A DNA stretch of 64,000 bases. Origin: Persicitalea sp964500445 (GTDB lineage: Bacteria > Bacteroidota > Bacteroidia > Cytophagales > Spirosomataceae). The position numbers and the translations under genes were made by a program. The stretch lies in contig CAZCOG010000002.1 in NCBI GenBank assembly GCA_964500445.1, positions 186,001-250,000 on the forward strand, written 5' to 3'. The notes beneath the pieces were generated by a model, which saw nothing but the letters and a program-made list of their open reading frames with translations, searched no databases and was not told where the DNA came from. Below, one piece after another: positions 27,225 to 37,021 of this stretch (the first letter of the stretch is position 1; each line of letters opens with the position of its first letter).

Positions 27225-28577
27225 CTAATCCAGCACGCCACCGTTGGCTTTGAGAATTTTCTCAAACTCCTCTACATCAATCGAGCGCTCTTCTGTAGCC
27301 ACCTCATTGCGGATGGCGTCGAGTACTTTCAGGTCGAATACCTGATTGAAAATGTTGGAGTAGTTATCTTTTTCACGATCGGCCAGGTACCCGGCCGCTA
27401 CGCGCTCGATCACCTCATCCATGCTGTCGTCGTTGCCATACATGCCAAACTGCCCGCGCATCATATTTTTGGTGTATTCCATGATTTCGGGGTACTCTAC
27501 TTTAATGTCAGTCTGTTCGGCAATGCGATTTTTGATCAGGCTCAACTTCATCGATTTTTCAAAATCCTCGTATTGTTCCTCGATTTGCTGGCGGGTGAAC
27601 TTGCCTTCGTTGGTCCGCTCAAGCCAATCTTTCAGGAAATCGGCGGGCAGATCGATTTTGATTTCATCCAGCAAAGCTTTTTCAAGATCACGGCGCAGCA
27701 GCGTTTCCGTTTCACGGGCGTAGTTTTCCTCGATAATCTTGGCTACCTCGGCGCGAAATTCTTCTTCATTCTCCACCTTGCCGGGGCCAAGTACTTTATC
27801 GAAAAATTCCTGATTCATTTCAGCGGGGGCCGTGCGGGTAATGTCGTTCACTACGAAAGTAAATTCGCCCGTGAGTTCACCCACGTTTTCCTTCTTCTTA
27901 CCCGTTACGTGCGCAATCGCCGCTTCGTCCTCGAAAGTATCCTGAATATCAAACACGATGGAGTCACCTTTCTTAGCGCCCAGGAACTTCGCTTGTTGCG
28001 CTTCCTTTACACGCTTGGTGGGGATGGCGGTATTGGTCGTAAACTCGGATGACTCCTGCTTCAACTCACCGAATAGCGTATCGCCCAGCTCGGAAGTCTC
28101 AGGATTGATCGGGTCGGAAAAGCGGTCGCGCAGCTTTCCGATAGACTCTTCTACTTCCTTTTCGTCCACCGCAATCGTGTAGTGCGGTACAGCGGCAATC
28201 TCCGACAGGTCTACTTCGAAGTCGGTAGCTACGCCCAGGTCGTACACAAATTCAAAATCGGTCTGCGTGTCCCAGTCGATGGCCTCAGCCTGCTCGCGGT
28301 TGGGCAGCGGGTCGCCGACGATCTGAATTTTATTGTCACGGATATAGTCCGTTACAGCGTGACTGAGCATGTGGTTGATCTCGTCCACTTTGATGCTCTT
28401 ACCGTACATGCGCGTAATAACGTGCGGAGGTACTTTGCCGGGACGGAAACCTTTCAGGCTGGCCTTCTTGGCGTAGTCCTTGATTGACTTATCTACTTTT
28501 GCCTGGTAATCATCTTTCGTGAGCTTTACCGTCAGTGAAGCCAGGGTAGGGGAACTCTTCTCTAATTGAACGTCCAT
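27225..28577 (-). CDS. tig: Trigger factor
   Basis: A 450-residue ribosome-bound chaperone. The N-terminal ribosome-binding domain carries the signature GFRPGKVP (residues about 44-51). Next come a degenerate FKBP-like central domain (KKGDSIVFDI, GELTGEFTFVV) and a long helical C-terminal domain. It meets nascent chains at the ribosome exit. Length is typical for Bacteroidota. A terminator follows. Confidence 0.94.
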   Translation of the reverse strand: MDVQLEKSSPTLASLTVKLTKDDYQAKVDKSIKDYAKKASLKGFRPGKVPPHVITRMYGKSIKVDEINHMLSHAVTDYIRDNKIQIVGDPLPNREQAEAIDWDTQTDFEFVYDLGVATDFEVDLSEIAAVPHYTIAVDEKEVEESIGKLRDRFSDPINPETSELGDTLFGELKQESSEFTTNTAIPTKRVKEAQQAKFLGAKKGDSIVFDIQDTFEDEAAIAHVTGKKKENVGELTGEFTFVVNDITRTAPAEMNQEFFDKVLGPGKVENEEEFRAEVAKIIEENYARETETLLRRDLEKALLDEIKIDLPADFLKDWLERTNEGKFTRQQIEEQYEDFEKSMKLSLIKNRIAEQTDIKVEYPEIMEYTKNMMRGQFGMYGNDDSMDEVIERVAAGYLADREKDNYSNIFNQVFDLKVLDAIRNEVATEERSIDVEEFEKILKANGGVLD

Positions 28578-28604
28578 TGCTTAATGAGTGATTAAGTGAG
28601 TGGT

Positions 28605-28650
28605 GAATGAGTGAATAAAATCAAGTTGAAGAGTATTTATTCACTCATTC
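28605..28650. repeat. Spacer inverted repeat of GAATGAGTGA words
   Basis: GAATGAGTGAATAAA at 28605-28619 is exactly complemented at 28636-28650; imperfect pairing extends further on both sides. Similar words occur in inverted repeats inside the nuo operon. Confidence 0.7.
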
Positions 28651-28672
28651 GCGATTCACTAATTCAAAATTG

Positions 28673-28700
28673 AAAAAAGCCCCTTTTCCGGGGCTTTTTT
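28673..28700 (-). terminator. Terminator of tRNA-Leu
   Basis: AAAAAAGCCCC / GGGGCTTTTTT, 11-bp stem with a six-base loop, 6 nt from the tRNA 3' end; on the minus strand the T run follows the stem. Confidence 0.85.
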
Positions 28701-28706
28701 CGATCG

Positions 28707-28788
28707 TACGGGCGGAGGGACTCGAACCCCCACGCCTTGCGGCACTAGATCCTAAGTCTAGCACGTCTACCAATTTCGCCACGCCCGC
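28707..28788 (-). tRNA. tRNA-Leu (TAG)
   Basis: An 82-nt class II tRNA on the minus strand: acceptor GCGGGCG/CGCCCGT, anticodon stem CTAGA/TCTAG around loop CTTAGGA (anticodon TAG), a long variable arm (TGCCGCAAGGCG) and T loop TTCGAGT. CCA is not encoded. Confidence 0.96.
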
Positions 28789-28838
28789 GTATTTGCCAAA
28801 TGCCTTTTCTTAATGCAAGGCTACTGATTTTGGGAGTG

Positions 28839-28846
28839 CAAAGGTA
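28839..28846 (-). promoter_or_regulatory. Possible -7 promoter element for tRNA-Leu
   Basis: TACCTTTG on the minus strand matches TAnnTTTG, 50 nt upstream of the tRNA, in a context (TTTGCAC) shared with the tRNA-Asn promoter. No clear -33 element. Confidence 0.45.
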
Positions 28847-29057
28847 ATAAGGCACAATGGATTTTCATTTATTTATAAAAAGAATTTGAACAGTTTTTTT
28901 GTATAGATAATACCGTTTTTAAGTTAAAGTTCTGATATACATAGATTTAGTGATTTGCTGATTAGTCTGCCCCACTTTATGGTAAATCCAATAAAGTTGA
29001 AATTATACACTTTATCGCCTAATTTGGTGTAGCCTTACTGAAAATTAATCCGACACC

Positions 29058-31328
29058 GTGGAAACCATTGCCATCGACTTGGAGCAGGAGCGCAGGGACA
29101 TCCTGAAAAGATACCGCAAACTGCTAAAAACTGCCAAACCTTTTCTTAAAGATAACGACGCCAAACTTATCAAGAAGGCGTTCAATACCTCGCTGGAGGC
29201 GCATAAAGATATGCGGCGGCGATCGGGTGAGCCGTACATCTACCACCCGCTGGCCGTGGCGCAGATTGTGGTGGAGGAAATCGGGCTGGGAACTACAGCT
29301 ATCGTGGCCGCTCTGCTGCATGATGTGGTGGAGGATACCGAAATGACTATTGACGACATCAGCCGTCTTTTCGGTGAAAAAGTTGCCAAAATTATCGATG
29401 GACTGACCAAAATTTCGGGTAAATTCGAGTATGGTAGTTCACAGCAGGCCGAGAATTTCCGTAAGATGCTGCTTACCCTGTCGGACGACGTGCGCGTGAT
29501 CTTGGTCAAGCTCACCGACCGGCTGCACAATATGCGGACGCTAGATAGTATGCCCCGCGACAAGCAGTTAAAAATCGCCTCCGAAACGATTTTTATCTAC
29601 GCCCCGCTGGCGCATCGCCTCGGACTGTACGCTATCAAGTCGGAGTTGGAGGATCTGTATCTGAAATACGCCGAGCCGGAAGCTTACCGCGCCGTCTCGC
29701 GCAAGCTGCGCGAAACCAAAACGGCCCGTGACCGTTTCATAGCCCGCTTTACTGATCCCATCGAGGAAGATTTGCAGGAAGCCGGCCTGAAATACATCAT
29801 CAAAGGTCGCCCCAAGTCGATTTATTCGATTTGGAACAAGATGCGAAAGCAAAATAAACCCTTCGAGGAAATTTATGACCTCTTTGCTATTCGCATATTG
29901 TTGGATGCTCCGGCGGAGTTCGAGCGCGAGAAAGCACTTTGCTGGCAGGCGTATTCTATCGTCACGGATCACTACAAACCTAATCCCGACCGCCTGAAAG
30001 ACTTCTTAAGTACTCCCCGCGCCAACGGCTACCAATCGCTGCACTCGACTGTCATGAGCAAAACCGGGCAATGGGTAGAGGTGCAGATTCGTACCAAGCG
30101 CATGGATGAGATCGCCGAAAAGGGCTACGCGGCGCACTGGAAATACAAAGGAAACGATACCAAAGTACGGGGTAATATTGAAGACTGGATCAACCGCGTA
30201 CGTGAAACCCTGGAAGATGGCACGGGCGACCGCACCGCCGCAATTGAGTTCCTGGACGAATTTCGCAGCAATCTTTTTACGGAAGAGGTCTTCGCCTTTA
30301 CGCCCAAGGGCGAGCTTAAAGTACTACCCCAAGGTGCCACGGCCCTGGATTTTGCCTTCGACATTCACTCAGAGGTAGGAGCGCACTGCATGGCTGCTAA
30401 GGTGGGCGGCACATTGGCACCGATCAGCTACGTGCTGAAAAATGGCGATCAGGTCGAGATCATTACCTCGAATAAGCAGAAGCCAAACGAAGATTGGCTG
30501 CGTATTGTGGTCACTTCAAAGGCAAGGGCGCGGATCAAAGACTTTTTGAAAGAAGAAAGTCGCCGCTACGAAATCGATGGTAAAAAAATGGTGGAGAAAA
30601 AGCTCAAAACCCTGGGTTTGGAAGTTTCGCCCGAAACCTTCAATCAATTGCGCGCTTTTTTTGAATGCAAAACACCGACTGATTTCTTCTACCGCATTGG
30701 CAAGGGGTACATTCAAGTGGATGAACTCAAAAAATTCAGGAAATACAAGGAAAGCAAAGAAAACAAAGAGCGGAAAGATAAAGTTAACGGCGAGGAGACA
30801 CCCGACGGCAAGACGGTAGTGAAGGTGCTGAAAAGCATTCACGGCGAGCGCACCGACAACGATACCCTGCTTATTGGTGAAGACATGGACAAGATCGATT
30901 ACAAACTCTCGCCATGTTGCAACCCGATTTCGGGCGACGACGTTTTTGGTTTTGTGACTATCAATGAGGGGATTAAAATTCACCGCACTACCTGCCCCAA
31001 TGCTGCCGAGCTGATGTCGAAGCACGGCAACCGTATCCTGAAAGCCAAATGGAAGTCGCAAAAAGAGGAAGCATTCCTGGCCGGACTACGCATCACAGGT
31101 ACCGACCGTGTAGGCCTGATCAACGACGTGACGCGCATTATTTCCAGCGATTTGCATATTAATATGCGCGGGCTAACCATCGACACGGAAGACGGCGTCT
31201 TTGAGGGCGACATCAAGCTATACGTTCATGACACGAGCCACCTCGATATGTTGATCAACAAACTGGAGCGCGTAGACGGGGTTTTCAAGGTCTTGCGTTT
31301 CGATACTAACCTGAATACAGTTTCGTGA
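29058..31328 (+). CDS. Bifunctional (p)ppGpp synthetase/hydrolase
   Basis: A 756-residue Rel/SpoT-type long RSH. The HD hydrolase domain has H63 and H88-D89 (YIYHPLAVA, LLHDVVEDTE). The synthetase domain has YQSLHSTV and WVEVQIRTKRMDEIAE. The TGS domain (VFAFTPKGELKVLPQGAT) comes at about 410-470. The C-terminal ACT domain (about 680-756) follows a zinc-finger-like segment (DYKLSPCCNPISGDD). It makes and degrades the stringent-response alarmone. The catalytic segments look intact. Start at 29058 has a GTG codon just before METIAID. A weak GTTG-N20-TAATTTG promoter-like match lies at 28996-29026. Confidence 0.93.
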   Translation: METIAIDLEQERRDILKRYRKLLKTAKPFLKDNDAKLIKKAFNTSLEAHKDMRRRSGEPYIYHPLAVAQIVVEEIGLGTTAIVAALLHDVVEDTEMTIDDISRLFGEKVAKIIDGLTKISGKFEYGSSQQAENFRKMLLTLSDDVRVILVKLTDRLHNMRTLDSMPRDKQLKIASETIFIYAPLAHRLGLYAIKSELEDLYLKYAEPEAYRAVSRKLRETKTARDRFIARFTDPIEEDLQEAGLKYIIKGRPKSIYSIWNKMRKQNKPFEEIYDLFAIRILLDAPAEFEREKALCWQAYSIVTDHYKPNPDRLKDFLSTPRANGYQSLHSTVMSKTGQWVEVQIRTKRMDEIAEKGYAAHWKYKGNDTKVRGNIEDWINRVRETLEDGTGDRTAAIEFLDEFRSNLFTEEVFAFTPKGELKVLPQGATALDFAFDIHSEVGAHCMAAKVGGTLAPISYVLKNGDQVEIITSNKQKPNEDWLRIVVTSKARARIKDFLKEESRRYEIDGKKMVEKKLKTLGLEVSPETFNQLRAFFECKTPTDFFYRIGKGYIQVDELKKFRKYKESKENKERKDKVNGEETPDGKTVVKVLKSIHGERTDNDTLLIGEDMDKIDYKLSPCCNPISGDDVFGFVTINEGIKIHRTTCPNAAELMSKHGNRILKAKWKSQKEEAFLAGLRITGTDRVGLINDVTRIISSDLHINMRGLTIDTEDGVFEGDIKLYVHDTSHLDMLINKLERVDGVFKVLRFDTNLNTVS

Positions 31329-31476
31329 GGCTGCGGGATGTCAAACTGCGGATACTGGATCTTGGACGTTAAGTGTTAGACAAATTCGCTGATCCGATCA
31401 GACTCAAATCCAAAATCCTACGTCCAGTACTAGCATTGTGATTTGCGCCCAAAAAAAACGATATTTGCACCTTATT

Positions 31477-31983
31477 ATGCCAAACAACGCCAAGGACAAT
31501 TTGGAAGCCGCGCGAAAGATCCTGACGGCTTATCTTGAAAACAAGGGTTTGCGCAAAACGCCCGAGCGATTTGCGATACTGGAGGAAATCTACACCCGCA
31601 GCGATCACTTCGACGTCGACGAGCTGTACATCAGCATGAAAAACAAGAAGTACCGGGTCAGCCGTGCCACGGTCTATAACACGCTGGACGTGTTGGTAGA
31701 CTGCGACCTGGTCACCAAGCACCAGTTTGGCAAGAATTTGGCGCAGTACGAGAAATCTTACGGTTTCAAGCAGCACGACCATCTGATCTGTACCGATTGT
31801 CATAAGGTTATGGAATTTTGTGATCCCCGAATTCAGTCGATCCAGAACATGGTGGGTGAGATGCTCCATTTCAAAGTAGACCATCACTCCCTGATTTTTT
31901 ACGGCGGCTGTACGCGCTCAAACTGTGAAAACCGAAACAACCTTTCCGAAGAAGAAATCTTTGGACCGGGTACTAATAACTAA
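31477..31983 (+). CDS. Fur-family transcriptional regulator
   Basis: A 168-residue metal-dependent repressor. Start at ATG 31477 (MPNNAKDN), rather than 13 codons upstream. The N-terminal winged helix includes YRVSRATVYNTLDVLVDC. The C-terminal metal and dimerisation domain has HDHLICTDCHKVMEF (CxxC), HHS and a late cysteine. The family senses iron, zinc, manganese or peroxide; the metal cannot be decided here. It lies 148 nt after rel and is followed by a terminator. Confidence 0.9.
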   Translation: MPNNAKDNLEAARKILTAYLENKGLRKTPERFAILEEIYTRSDHFDVDELYISMKNKKYRVSRATVYNTLDVLVDCDLVTKHQFGKNLAQYEKSYGFKQHDHLICTDCHKVMEFCDPRIQSIQNMVGEMLHFKVDHHSLIFYGGCTRSNCENRNNLSEEEIFGPGTNN

Positions 31984-31996
31984 TTTCAATCATTTT

Positions 31997-32038
31997 GCCC
32001 GCTTTGACCCGTACATGCCGGTCGGAGCGGGCTTTTTT
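31997..32038 (+). terminator. Terminator after the Fur-family gene
   Basis: GCCCGCT (31997-32003) pairs with AGCGGGC (32026-32032), then TTTTTT; the inner CCG/CGG bases can also pair. Confidence 0.8.
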
Positions 32039-32135
32039 ATTTTAATGGAGAATGGATTCGGGGCACCAGATGTGCCGAGTTCCAAAGTCCAACGTCCAAC
32101 CGCACCGGTGGACCGGTCCAACATCTATTTTACAC

Positions 32136-33425
32136 ATGAAAGTTGACGTATTACTAGGCCTCCAATGGGGCGACGAAGGAAAAGGAAAAATTGTGGACGT
32201 ACTAGCCCCGCATTATCAGGTAGTTGCCCGTTTTCAGGGTGGTCCCAACGCGGGCCATACTCTCGAATTCGACGGTATCAAACACGTGCTGCACCAGATT
32301 CCATCCGGCATTTTTCGCGCTGATATCCAGAATGTCATTGGCAATGGGGTAGTGCTCGATCCCATTGTTTTTCGCCGCGAAATCGAGGGGTTGCAAAAGT
32401 TCAATCTTGACCTGAAAGGAAATCTTTTCATTTCCAAAAAGGCTTCCCTTATCCTCCCTACCCACAGCCTGCTCGACGCCGCCTACGAAAAATCTAAAGG
32501 CGACGACAAGATCGGCTCGACTCTGCGCGGTATCGGTCCGACGTATCAGGACAAAATTGCCCGACTCGGACTGCGGGTGGGGGATATTATAGGTAAAGAA
32601 TTTAAGAGTAAGTACCAGAAACTTGTAGACGCTCACAAATCGATTCTGGGTTTTTACAATTTCGATTATCAGGAAGCACTGACTGCCGCCGAAGAAAAAT
32701 TCTTCGCTGCGGTGGAGTTCATGCAGCAATTCCAGCTCGTGGATAGCGAGTACCTCATCAATGAATCGCTGGCCGGCGAAAAATCCGTACTCGCCGAAGG
32801 GGCGCAGGGTTCTTTGCTCGATATCGATTTTGGCTCTTATCCTTTCGTAACAAGTTCAAGTACCATGACCGCCGGAGCCTGCACGGGACTGGGCGTGTCG
32901 CCTCACGCCATCGGTGAGGTATACGGTATCTTCAAAGCTTACTGCACCCGCGTCGGCAGCGGCCCCTTTCCAACCGAACTACTGGAAGAAACGGGTGAAA
33001 AAATGCGGAAAGAAGGCAACGAATTTGGCTCCACCACGGGACGTCCGCGCCGTTGCGGCTGGCTGGATTTGCCCGCCCTGAAATACGCGATCATGCTCAA
33101 TGGTGTGACCCAGCTCGTCATGATGAAGGTGGATGTCCTGAATATCTTCGACACGATCCGCATCTGCACGCACTACCGCCTGGCCGATGGCACCACGACC
33201 GACCATCTGCCCTACGACCTCTGCACCGAAAAAGTAGAACCTGTTTACCAGGATTTTAAGGGTTGGGAGCAATCGCTGGACGGCATCGCTGCCTTCGACG
33301 ATATGCCCGCCGCGCTCACGGCCTACGTGGATTTTCTGGAAAAGGAATTGAAACTACCCATCACCTTCGTTTCCACCGGACCGGATCGCGAAGCGTTGAT
33401 TCAGCGCGAAGCAGTTCTAAATTAA
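32136..33425 (+). CDS. purA: Adenylosuccinate synthetase
   Basis: A 429-residue enzyme joining IMP and aspartate with GTP, the first committed step to AMP. The GTP loop is GLQWGDEGKGK near residues 7-17; GPNAGHT, GTTGRPRRCGW-like STTGRPRRCGWLD and THYRLADG match family motifs. Start at ATG 32136 (MKVDVLLG); the longer frame from 32052 runs through repeat-like DNA and is not family-like. Confidence 0.96.
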   Translation: MKVDVLLGLQWGDEGKGKIVDVLAPHYQVVARFQGGPNAGHTLEFDGIKHVLHQIPSGIFRADIQNVIGNGVVLDPIVFRREIEGLQKFNLDLKGNLFISKKASLILPTHSLLDAAYEKSKGDDKIGSTLRGIGPTYQDKIARLGLRVGDIIGKEFKSKYQKLVDAHKSILGFYNFDYQEALTAAEEKFFAAVEFMQQFQLVDSEYLINESLAGEKSVLAEGAQGSLLDIDFGSYPFVTSSSTMTAGACTGLGVSPHAIGEVYGIFKAYCTRVGSGPFPTELLEETGEKMRKEGNEFGSTTGRPRRCGWLDLPALKYAIMLNGVTQLVMMKVDVLNIFDTIRICTHYRLADGTTTDHLPYDLCTEKVEPVYQDFKGWEQSLDGIAAFDDMPAALTAYVDFLEKELKLPITFVSTGPDREALIQREAVLN

Positions 33426-33478
33426 TCGGGTAATGAGATTTGTTAATTTAGAATGCAAACGTTAATTGTTTTTGATGG

Positions 33479-34156
33479 ATGGATAATTCGGCTGCTTTCT
33501 ACCAAGTTTTTTTTCAAAATGAAAACCTTTTTCGGGTAGATGAACCCGCTTTGGAGGGGAGAGCGGAAGAAAAAGAAGCAAAGGTATTGGCTAAGTTTTC
33601 CACTCAGAAGCAAGAAACTACCATTCCAATAACGGAAAAACATGTTGAGGTTGAATTAGCGAAACCAATTGCGGAACCAGTCGGCACCGCGATTGCCAGC
33701 CCGGTGGTTTCTTCATTACCAGAAGTACCTGCTACTCCTGTCCCGGAACCACCCAAGCCAGTAGTTGCGGCTACTTTTCCCGCTCTGCAGCATCGCATTT
33801 TGGTTTTGGTAGATGAAAAAAAACAGGAGGACCTACTTCCTGCCGACGCGCTCCTTCTGGAAAATATCCTGAAAGCCACGGGTCACGATATCGCCGAAAC
33901 GGATATTCTGAATTTCAGTAACATTGCCCAGACCGACGCCCGCACGGTGCTGGCTCAGAAAAGTACCAATTACTTTATCAGTTTCGGGGTGCCTTTAATC
34001 AAGCTGAAACTTGACCTGCTATTGCCTCCCTATATGCCCAAAAAGATCGAGGGAATCTGGTTCCTGCTGGCCGAGCCGCTGTCGGTCATCGATGCGGACA
34101 AAGCCCGGAAAAAGCGGCTCTGGCTGGCGTTAAAACAAATGTTTGCCGTGGCATAA
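33479..34156 (+). CDS. Unknown protein with proline-rich linker
   Basis: A 225-residue soluble protein I cannot name. The first 45 residues are acidic. Residues about 65-100 are a Pro/Val/Ala-rich linker (PVVSSLPEVPATPVPEPPKP). The last 120 residues look like a compact alpha/beta domain (HRILVLVDEKKQ, LLLENILKATGHDI, YFISFGVPLIKLKLD). The domain recalls the small uracil-DNA-glycosylase-like fold of DNA polymerase III psi (HolD) candidates in Bacteroidota, but this is a weak resemblance only. It may form an operon with the two genes downstream (114-nt gap). Confidence 0.6.
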   Translation: MDNSAAFYQVFFQNENLFRVDEPALEGRAEEKEAKVLAKFSTQKQETTIPITEKHVEVELAKPIAEPVGTAIASPVVSSLPEVPATPVPEPPKPVVAATFPALQHRILVLVDEKKQEDLLPADALLLENILKATGHDIAETDILNFSNIAQTDARTVLAQKSTNYFISFGVPLIKLKLDLLLPPYMPKKIEGIWFLLAEPLSVIDADKARKKRLWLALKQMFAVA

Positions 34157-34269
34157 GTACCGTTTCTCTTACTCGAAATTTTCGCCGACCATCACAATAT
34201 TGTCGATTATCCGGCTGTTTTGGTAAATACTTGCGGGAGAATATCTTTTGATAACCATTCCATTTTATC

Positions 34270-35595
34270 ATGGCCACCGTCTGGGAGCGTTTTTCTGATT
34301 TTGTTAAAGGACCCAGAGCCAACGACCTGGACTACTACGACGATATTCCGCAGCCGGGAACTAGCATCGATCCGCCACTTCGCCCCAATCCCCAACCAAC
34401 TATGAGTGATCATGCCCGGCCTGACTCGCCGTCCGCTTATCGGGTACCCGCTGAGGTAGAAGCTTCGCAGTACCGCAACCTCCTTTCCGAAAGTCAGCCT
34501 GGGGCACGCAGTCGTGATGAAAAAGTACCCTTCTTGGTGAACGAGCAAAATAAAGATGAATTCACTTCATCGCCAGAGTCGGAAGGTACGACGGCCGCCG
34601 AAACGAACAACACCGGAGTACACCGGATGCAATTGCCCGCAGTTGATACTTTTTCCAGAGATTCCCCGGCAAGTTCGGAACTGAGTATTCCTTATTGGCT
34701 GGAAGACGAAGACACGCTCCGTGACGAAGGCGTACTTTTCGGGCTGTCCCAATCGGATCCTACCGAGAAGACTGATATAATTCACAATTATTTTCAACAT
34801 TTGGCCGCCACTCATGTGCGCAATATCGAGCAGCAAAACGAGCGCGTGCAGGAATTGAACCTTTTTATCGGTCAGAAAGAAAACCGTATTGGAGAGCTAA
34901 AAACCAAGCTGCGGGGCCTGGAAGAGCGACAGGCCGAAGGCGAGCATCAACTGCCCCGCACCCTGGTAGGGTTAGTACTTTCCATCGCCATGTGCGTGGG
35001 TAATTATTATTTGATCGAGGAAACGTTGCGGCCCTCCTTTGCCAGCAGCTCCTTTGTGGCATTGGGCGTTTTCCTGGCCGGAATGTTCAACCTGTTCGGG
35101 CGTATCTCCCTTTTTCACGACACTGATAGCAACGTTTCGTGGCGCCGTTTGCTGGAAGAAGTGGGTATGCCGCTGGCGGCGGCCTTGTTCGTATTTGCGC
35201 AGGCCTGGCAAACCCAAAGCTGGTGGCAGGCGATGGCCCTATTCATCTTTGTGTTTTTTCTCTTTCTGTTTGCCGGAAAATTATTCCTCAGCAACACTAC
35301 CGTCCTGCGCAACGACCTTCGCCTGTGGCTGACAACGGTGCGGGGGCGCCGTGAGGTCATCGAGCATAACCAAAATTGGCAAGCCGAAGTCACGCAACTG
35401 GAACACGAAATCGACGAGCTGCGGGTCAAGAAATGGCAGATTCTTCGTGAGCAAAGTAGTTCCGAAAGTGAGCGTGATCGCCTGTCGGCGCGCCGTGATA
35501 TGCTTATCAAACTCTTCGAAAGTGAATTCTTTCTGGCCCGAAAAATGAAAGGTCAGCTTTCGGAGCGGCAGCTGCGGGAGATCAGGGGAGAATGA
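34270..35595 (+). CDS. Unknown four-TM coiled-coil membrane protein A
   Basis: A 441-residue protein with no family I recognise. Residues 1-165 are polar, Pro/Ser-rich and probably disordered. A coiled coil follows at about 183-228 (QNERVQELNLFIGQKENRIG). Four membrane segments lie at about 231-249, 261-282, 297-313 and 319-341. A C-terminal coiled coil lies at about 365-400, then a basic tail. There is no signal peptide, so both ends are probably cytoplasmic. The next gene, 49 nt downstream, has the same plan, suggesting a two-component complex. Confidence 0.75.
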   Translation: MATVWERFSDFVKGPRANDLDYYDDIPQPGTSIDPPLRPNPQPTMSDHARPDSPSAYRVPAEVEASQYRNLLSESQPGARSRDEKVPFLVNEQNKDEFTSSPESEGTTAAETNNTGVHRMQLPAVDTFSRDSPASSELSIPYWLEDEDTLRDEGVLFGLSQSDPTEKTDIIHNYFQHLAATHVRNIEQQNERVQELNLFIGQKENRIGELKTKLRGLEERQAEGEHQLPRTLVGLVLSIAMCVGNYYLIEETLRPSFASSSFVALGVFLAGMFNLFGRISLFHDTDSNVSWRRLLEEVGMPLAAALFVFAQAWQTQSWWQAMALFIFVFFLFLFAGKLFLSNTTVLRNDLRLWLTTVRGRREVIEHNQNWQAEVTQLEHEIDELRVKKWQILREQSSSESERDRLSARRDMLIKLFESEFFLARKMKGQLSERQLREIRGE

Positions 35596-35644
35596 CGCTC
35601 GGTTTTTACATTTAACTGTCCACTTTCAACTTTCCACTATATCA

Positions 35645-37021
35645 ATGGAAGAGCAAAATCCTGATTATCAACATGGCTACACCAGCGGCATCGAAAATCT
35701 CAGCCGTGAAGCGTACGAAGGGTACTTATCGAGCCAGGTTAGCCACGAGTGGGTGGTAGAGCGGCTGGACGAGAAGAAAAAAGAGCTGGGGATGCTGGAA
35801 GTGACCAGCCAGGTGACGCGGACTAAACAAAAAGAAGCCTTCGACCGCTTGCAGGCGCATCTGCTGGGCCTGAACGATGCTTCCAAGCGCGCGAAGGAAG
35901 TACAGGATCGGGTGAACGAGACCGAACAGGAAACGGCAGAACTGAAAGAGAAGCGCACTAATGCGGCCACGCATTACTCGCTGTTGGCCGGCTTTATTTT
36001 TCTGGCAGCGGGTTTGTCGTTTCTCTTCGGCGATCTTATCATCTCCCACGAGATTGTGGCCTACGCGCTCAATATCCGCAACTCCAACGAAGCCTGGGCC
36101 TTTGCCGTGGGCCTGGCGATGGTGTCCATCCTGCTGAAACCTGCCTATGACCGCCTGATCGAAGGTCCTTACCAAACCGACGATTCGCCCCGTATTCAAA
36201 AGCGCTACGGGCGTTTCAAGGTGGCTTTATCCATTTTTGCCGTAGGTACTTTGCTGGTGCTGGGTTGGTTTCGCTACGAGGCTTACCGCACTGACAAACT
36301 GAAAGAGGCGATCAACAAGTCGATCAAAAACATTCAGCTCAATGCCGTGGACCCGCTGACGGGCGCCCCGGTCAACAGTCCTGAATTGACCAATAAGATT
36401 GAGCAGGCCCTGCGCGATTCCGACAACCTGAGCCTGACGCTGGTCAATAGTCCGTGGGCTCTGCTGTCATTCGTATTGAGTGGTGTGCTGTTTGCAATTG
36501 CCGGAGCGGTCTCGCTGGGCATGGCTATCCCGGTCTTGCAGAGTTTCTGGTATCGCTGGCTGCAAATTGACCCCCGCCTGTGGCGGTTGCGTCGCCGCCG
36601 CAATAAATTGGTGAAGGAGCTGACTGGGTTGGAGAAGGTACTTTCCCAGCAGGTTGTTCAAAAAAATATCATGGAAAACGATCTGGCCACGTTACCTGCT
36701 CCGGATGATTTGAAGCAGCAGGAAAAAGTACTGCGCAAGGAAATAGAAGACCTGGAAGAAGAACGTAAACTGGCCCTGATCGACAGCCGCACCCAGGCCT
36801 ACAACGACGGCCACGCCCGTGGTGACATGGCCCGCCAGATTATGAGCGATGAAGAATATGACCAATGGCGCAACCGTCATCTCACTTCTTCGAATCTCGC
36901 GTTGCGAGCCAAATCTACCACCTCCGACCGCGCCGTGCCCCGCACCCGCAGTGCCGGTATGCGTCCGCACCAGGCTATCCGCAAGGCGATCACGGATCGG
37001 TTCGACGAAGAAAATCAGTAA
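35645..37021 (+). CDS. Unknown four-TM coiled-coil membrane protein B
   Basis: A 458-residue protein with a coiled coil at about 38-105, membrane segments at about 111-133, 148-168, 190-209 and 270-297, and a second coiled coil at about 315-385. The tail (about 415-450) is basic (TTSDRAVPRTRSAGMR) and could touch nucleic acid or membrane; this is speculation. It shares its layout with the previous gene but no obvious sequence identity. No enzymatic motif is seen. Its 3' end overlaps the convergent GGCT-like gene by 7 nt. Confidence 0.75.
   Translation: MEEQNPDYQHGYTSGIENLSREAYEGYLSSQVSHEWVVERLDEKKKELGMLEVTSQVTRTKQKEAFDRLQAHLLGLNDASKRAKEVQDRVNETEQETAELKEKRTNAATHYSLLAGFIFLAAGLSFLFGDLIISHEIVAYALNIRNSNEAWAFAVGLAMVSILLKPAYDRLIEGPYQTDDSPRIQKRYGRFKVALSIFAVGTLLVLGWFRYEAYRTDKLKEAINKSIKNIQLNAVDPLTGAPVNSPELTNKIEQALRDSDNLSLTLVNSPWALLSFVLSGVLFAIAGAVSLGMAIPVLQSFWYRWLQIDPRLWRLRRRRNKLVKELTGLEKVLSQQVVQKNIMENDLATLPAPDDLKQQEKVLRKEIEDLEEERKLALIDSRTQAYNDGHARGDMARQIMSDEEYDQWRNRHLTSSNLALRAKSTTSDRAVPRTRSAGMRPHQAIRKAITDRFDEENQ

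Noticed and set aside
27222..28052. A 276-codon open frame opposite tig
   Set aside because: Antisense to trigger factor, Phe/His-rich, and would cross the tig stop region; no family match seen.
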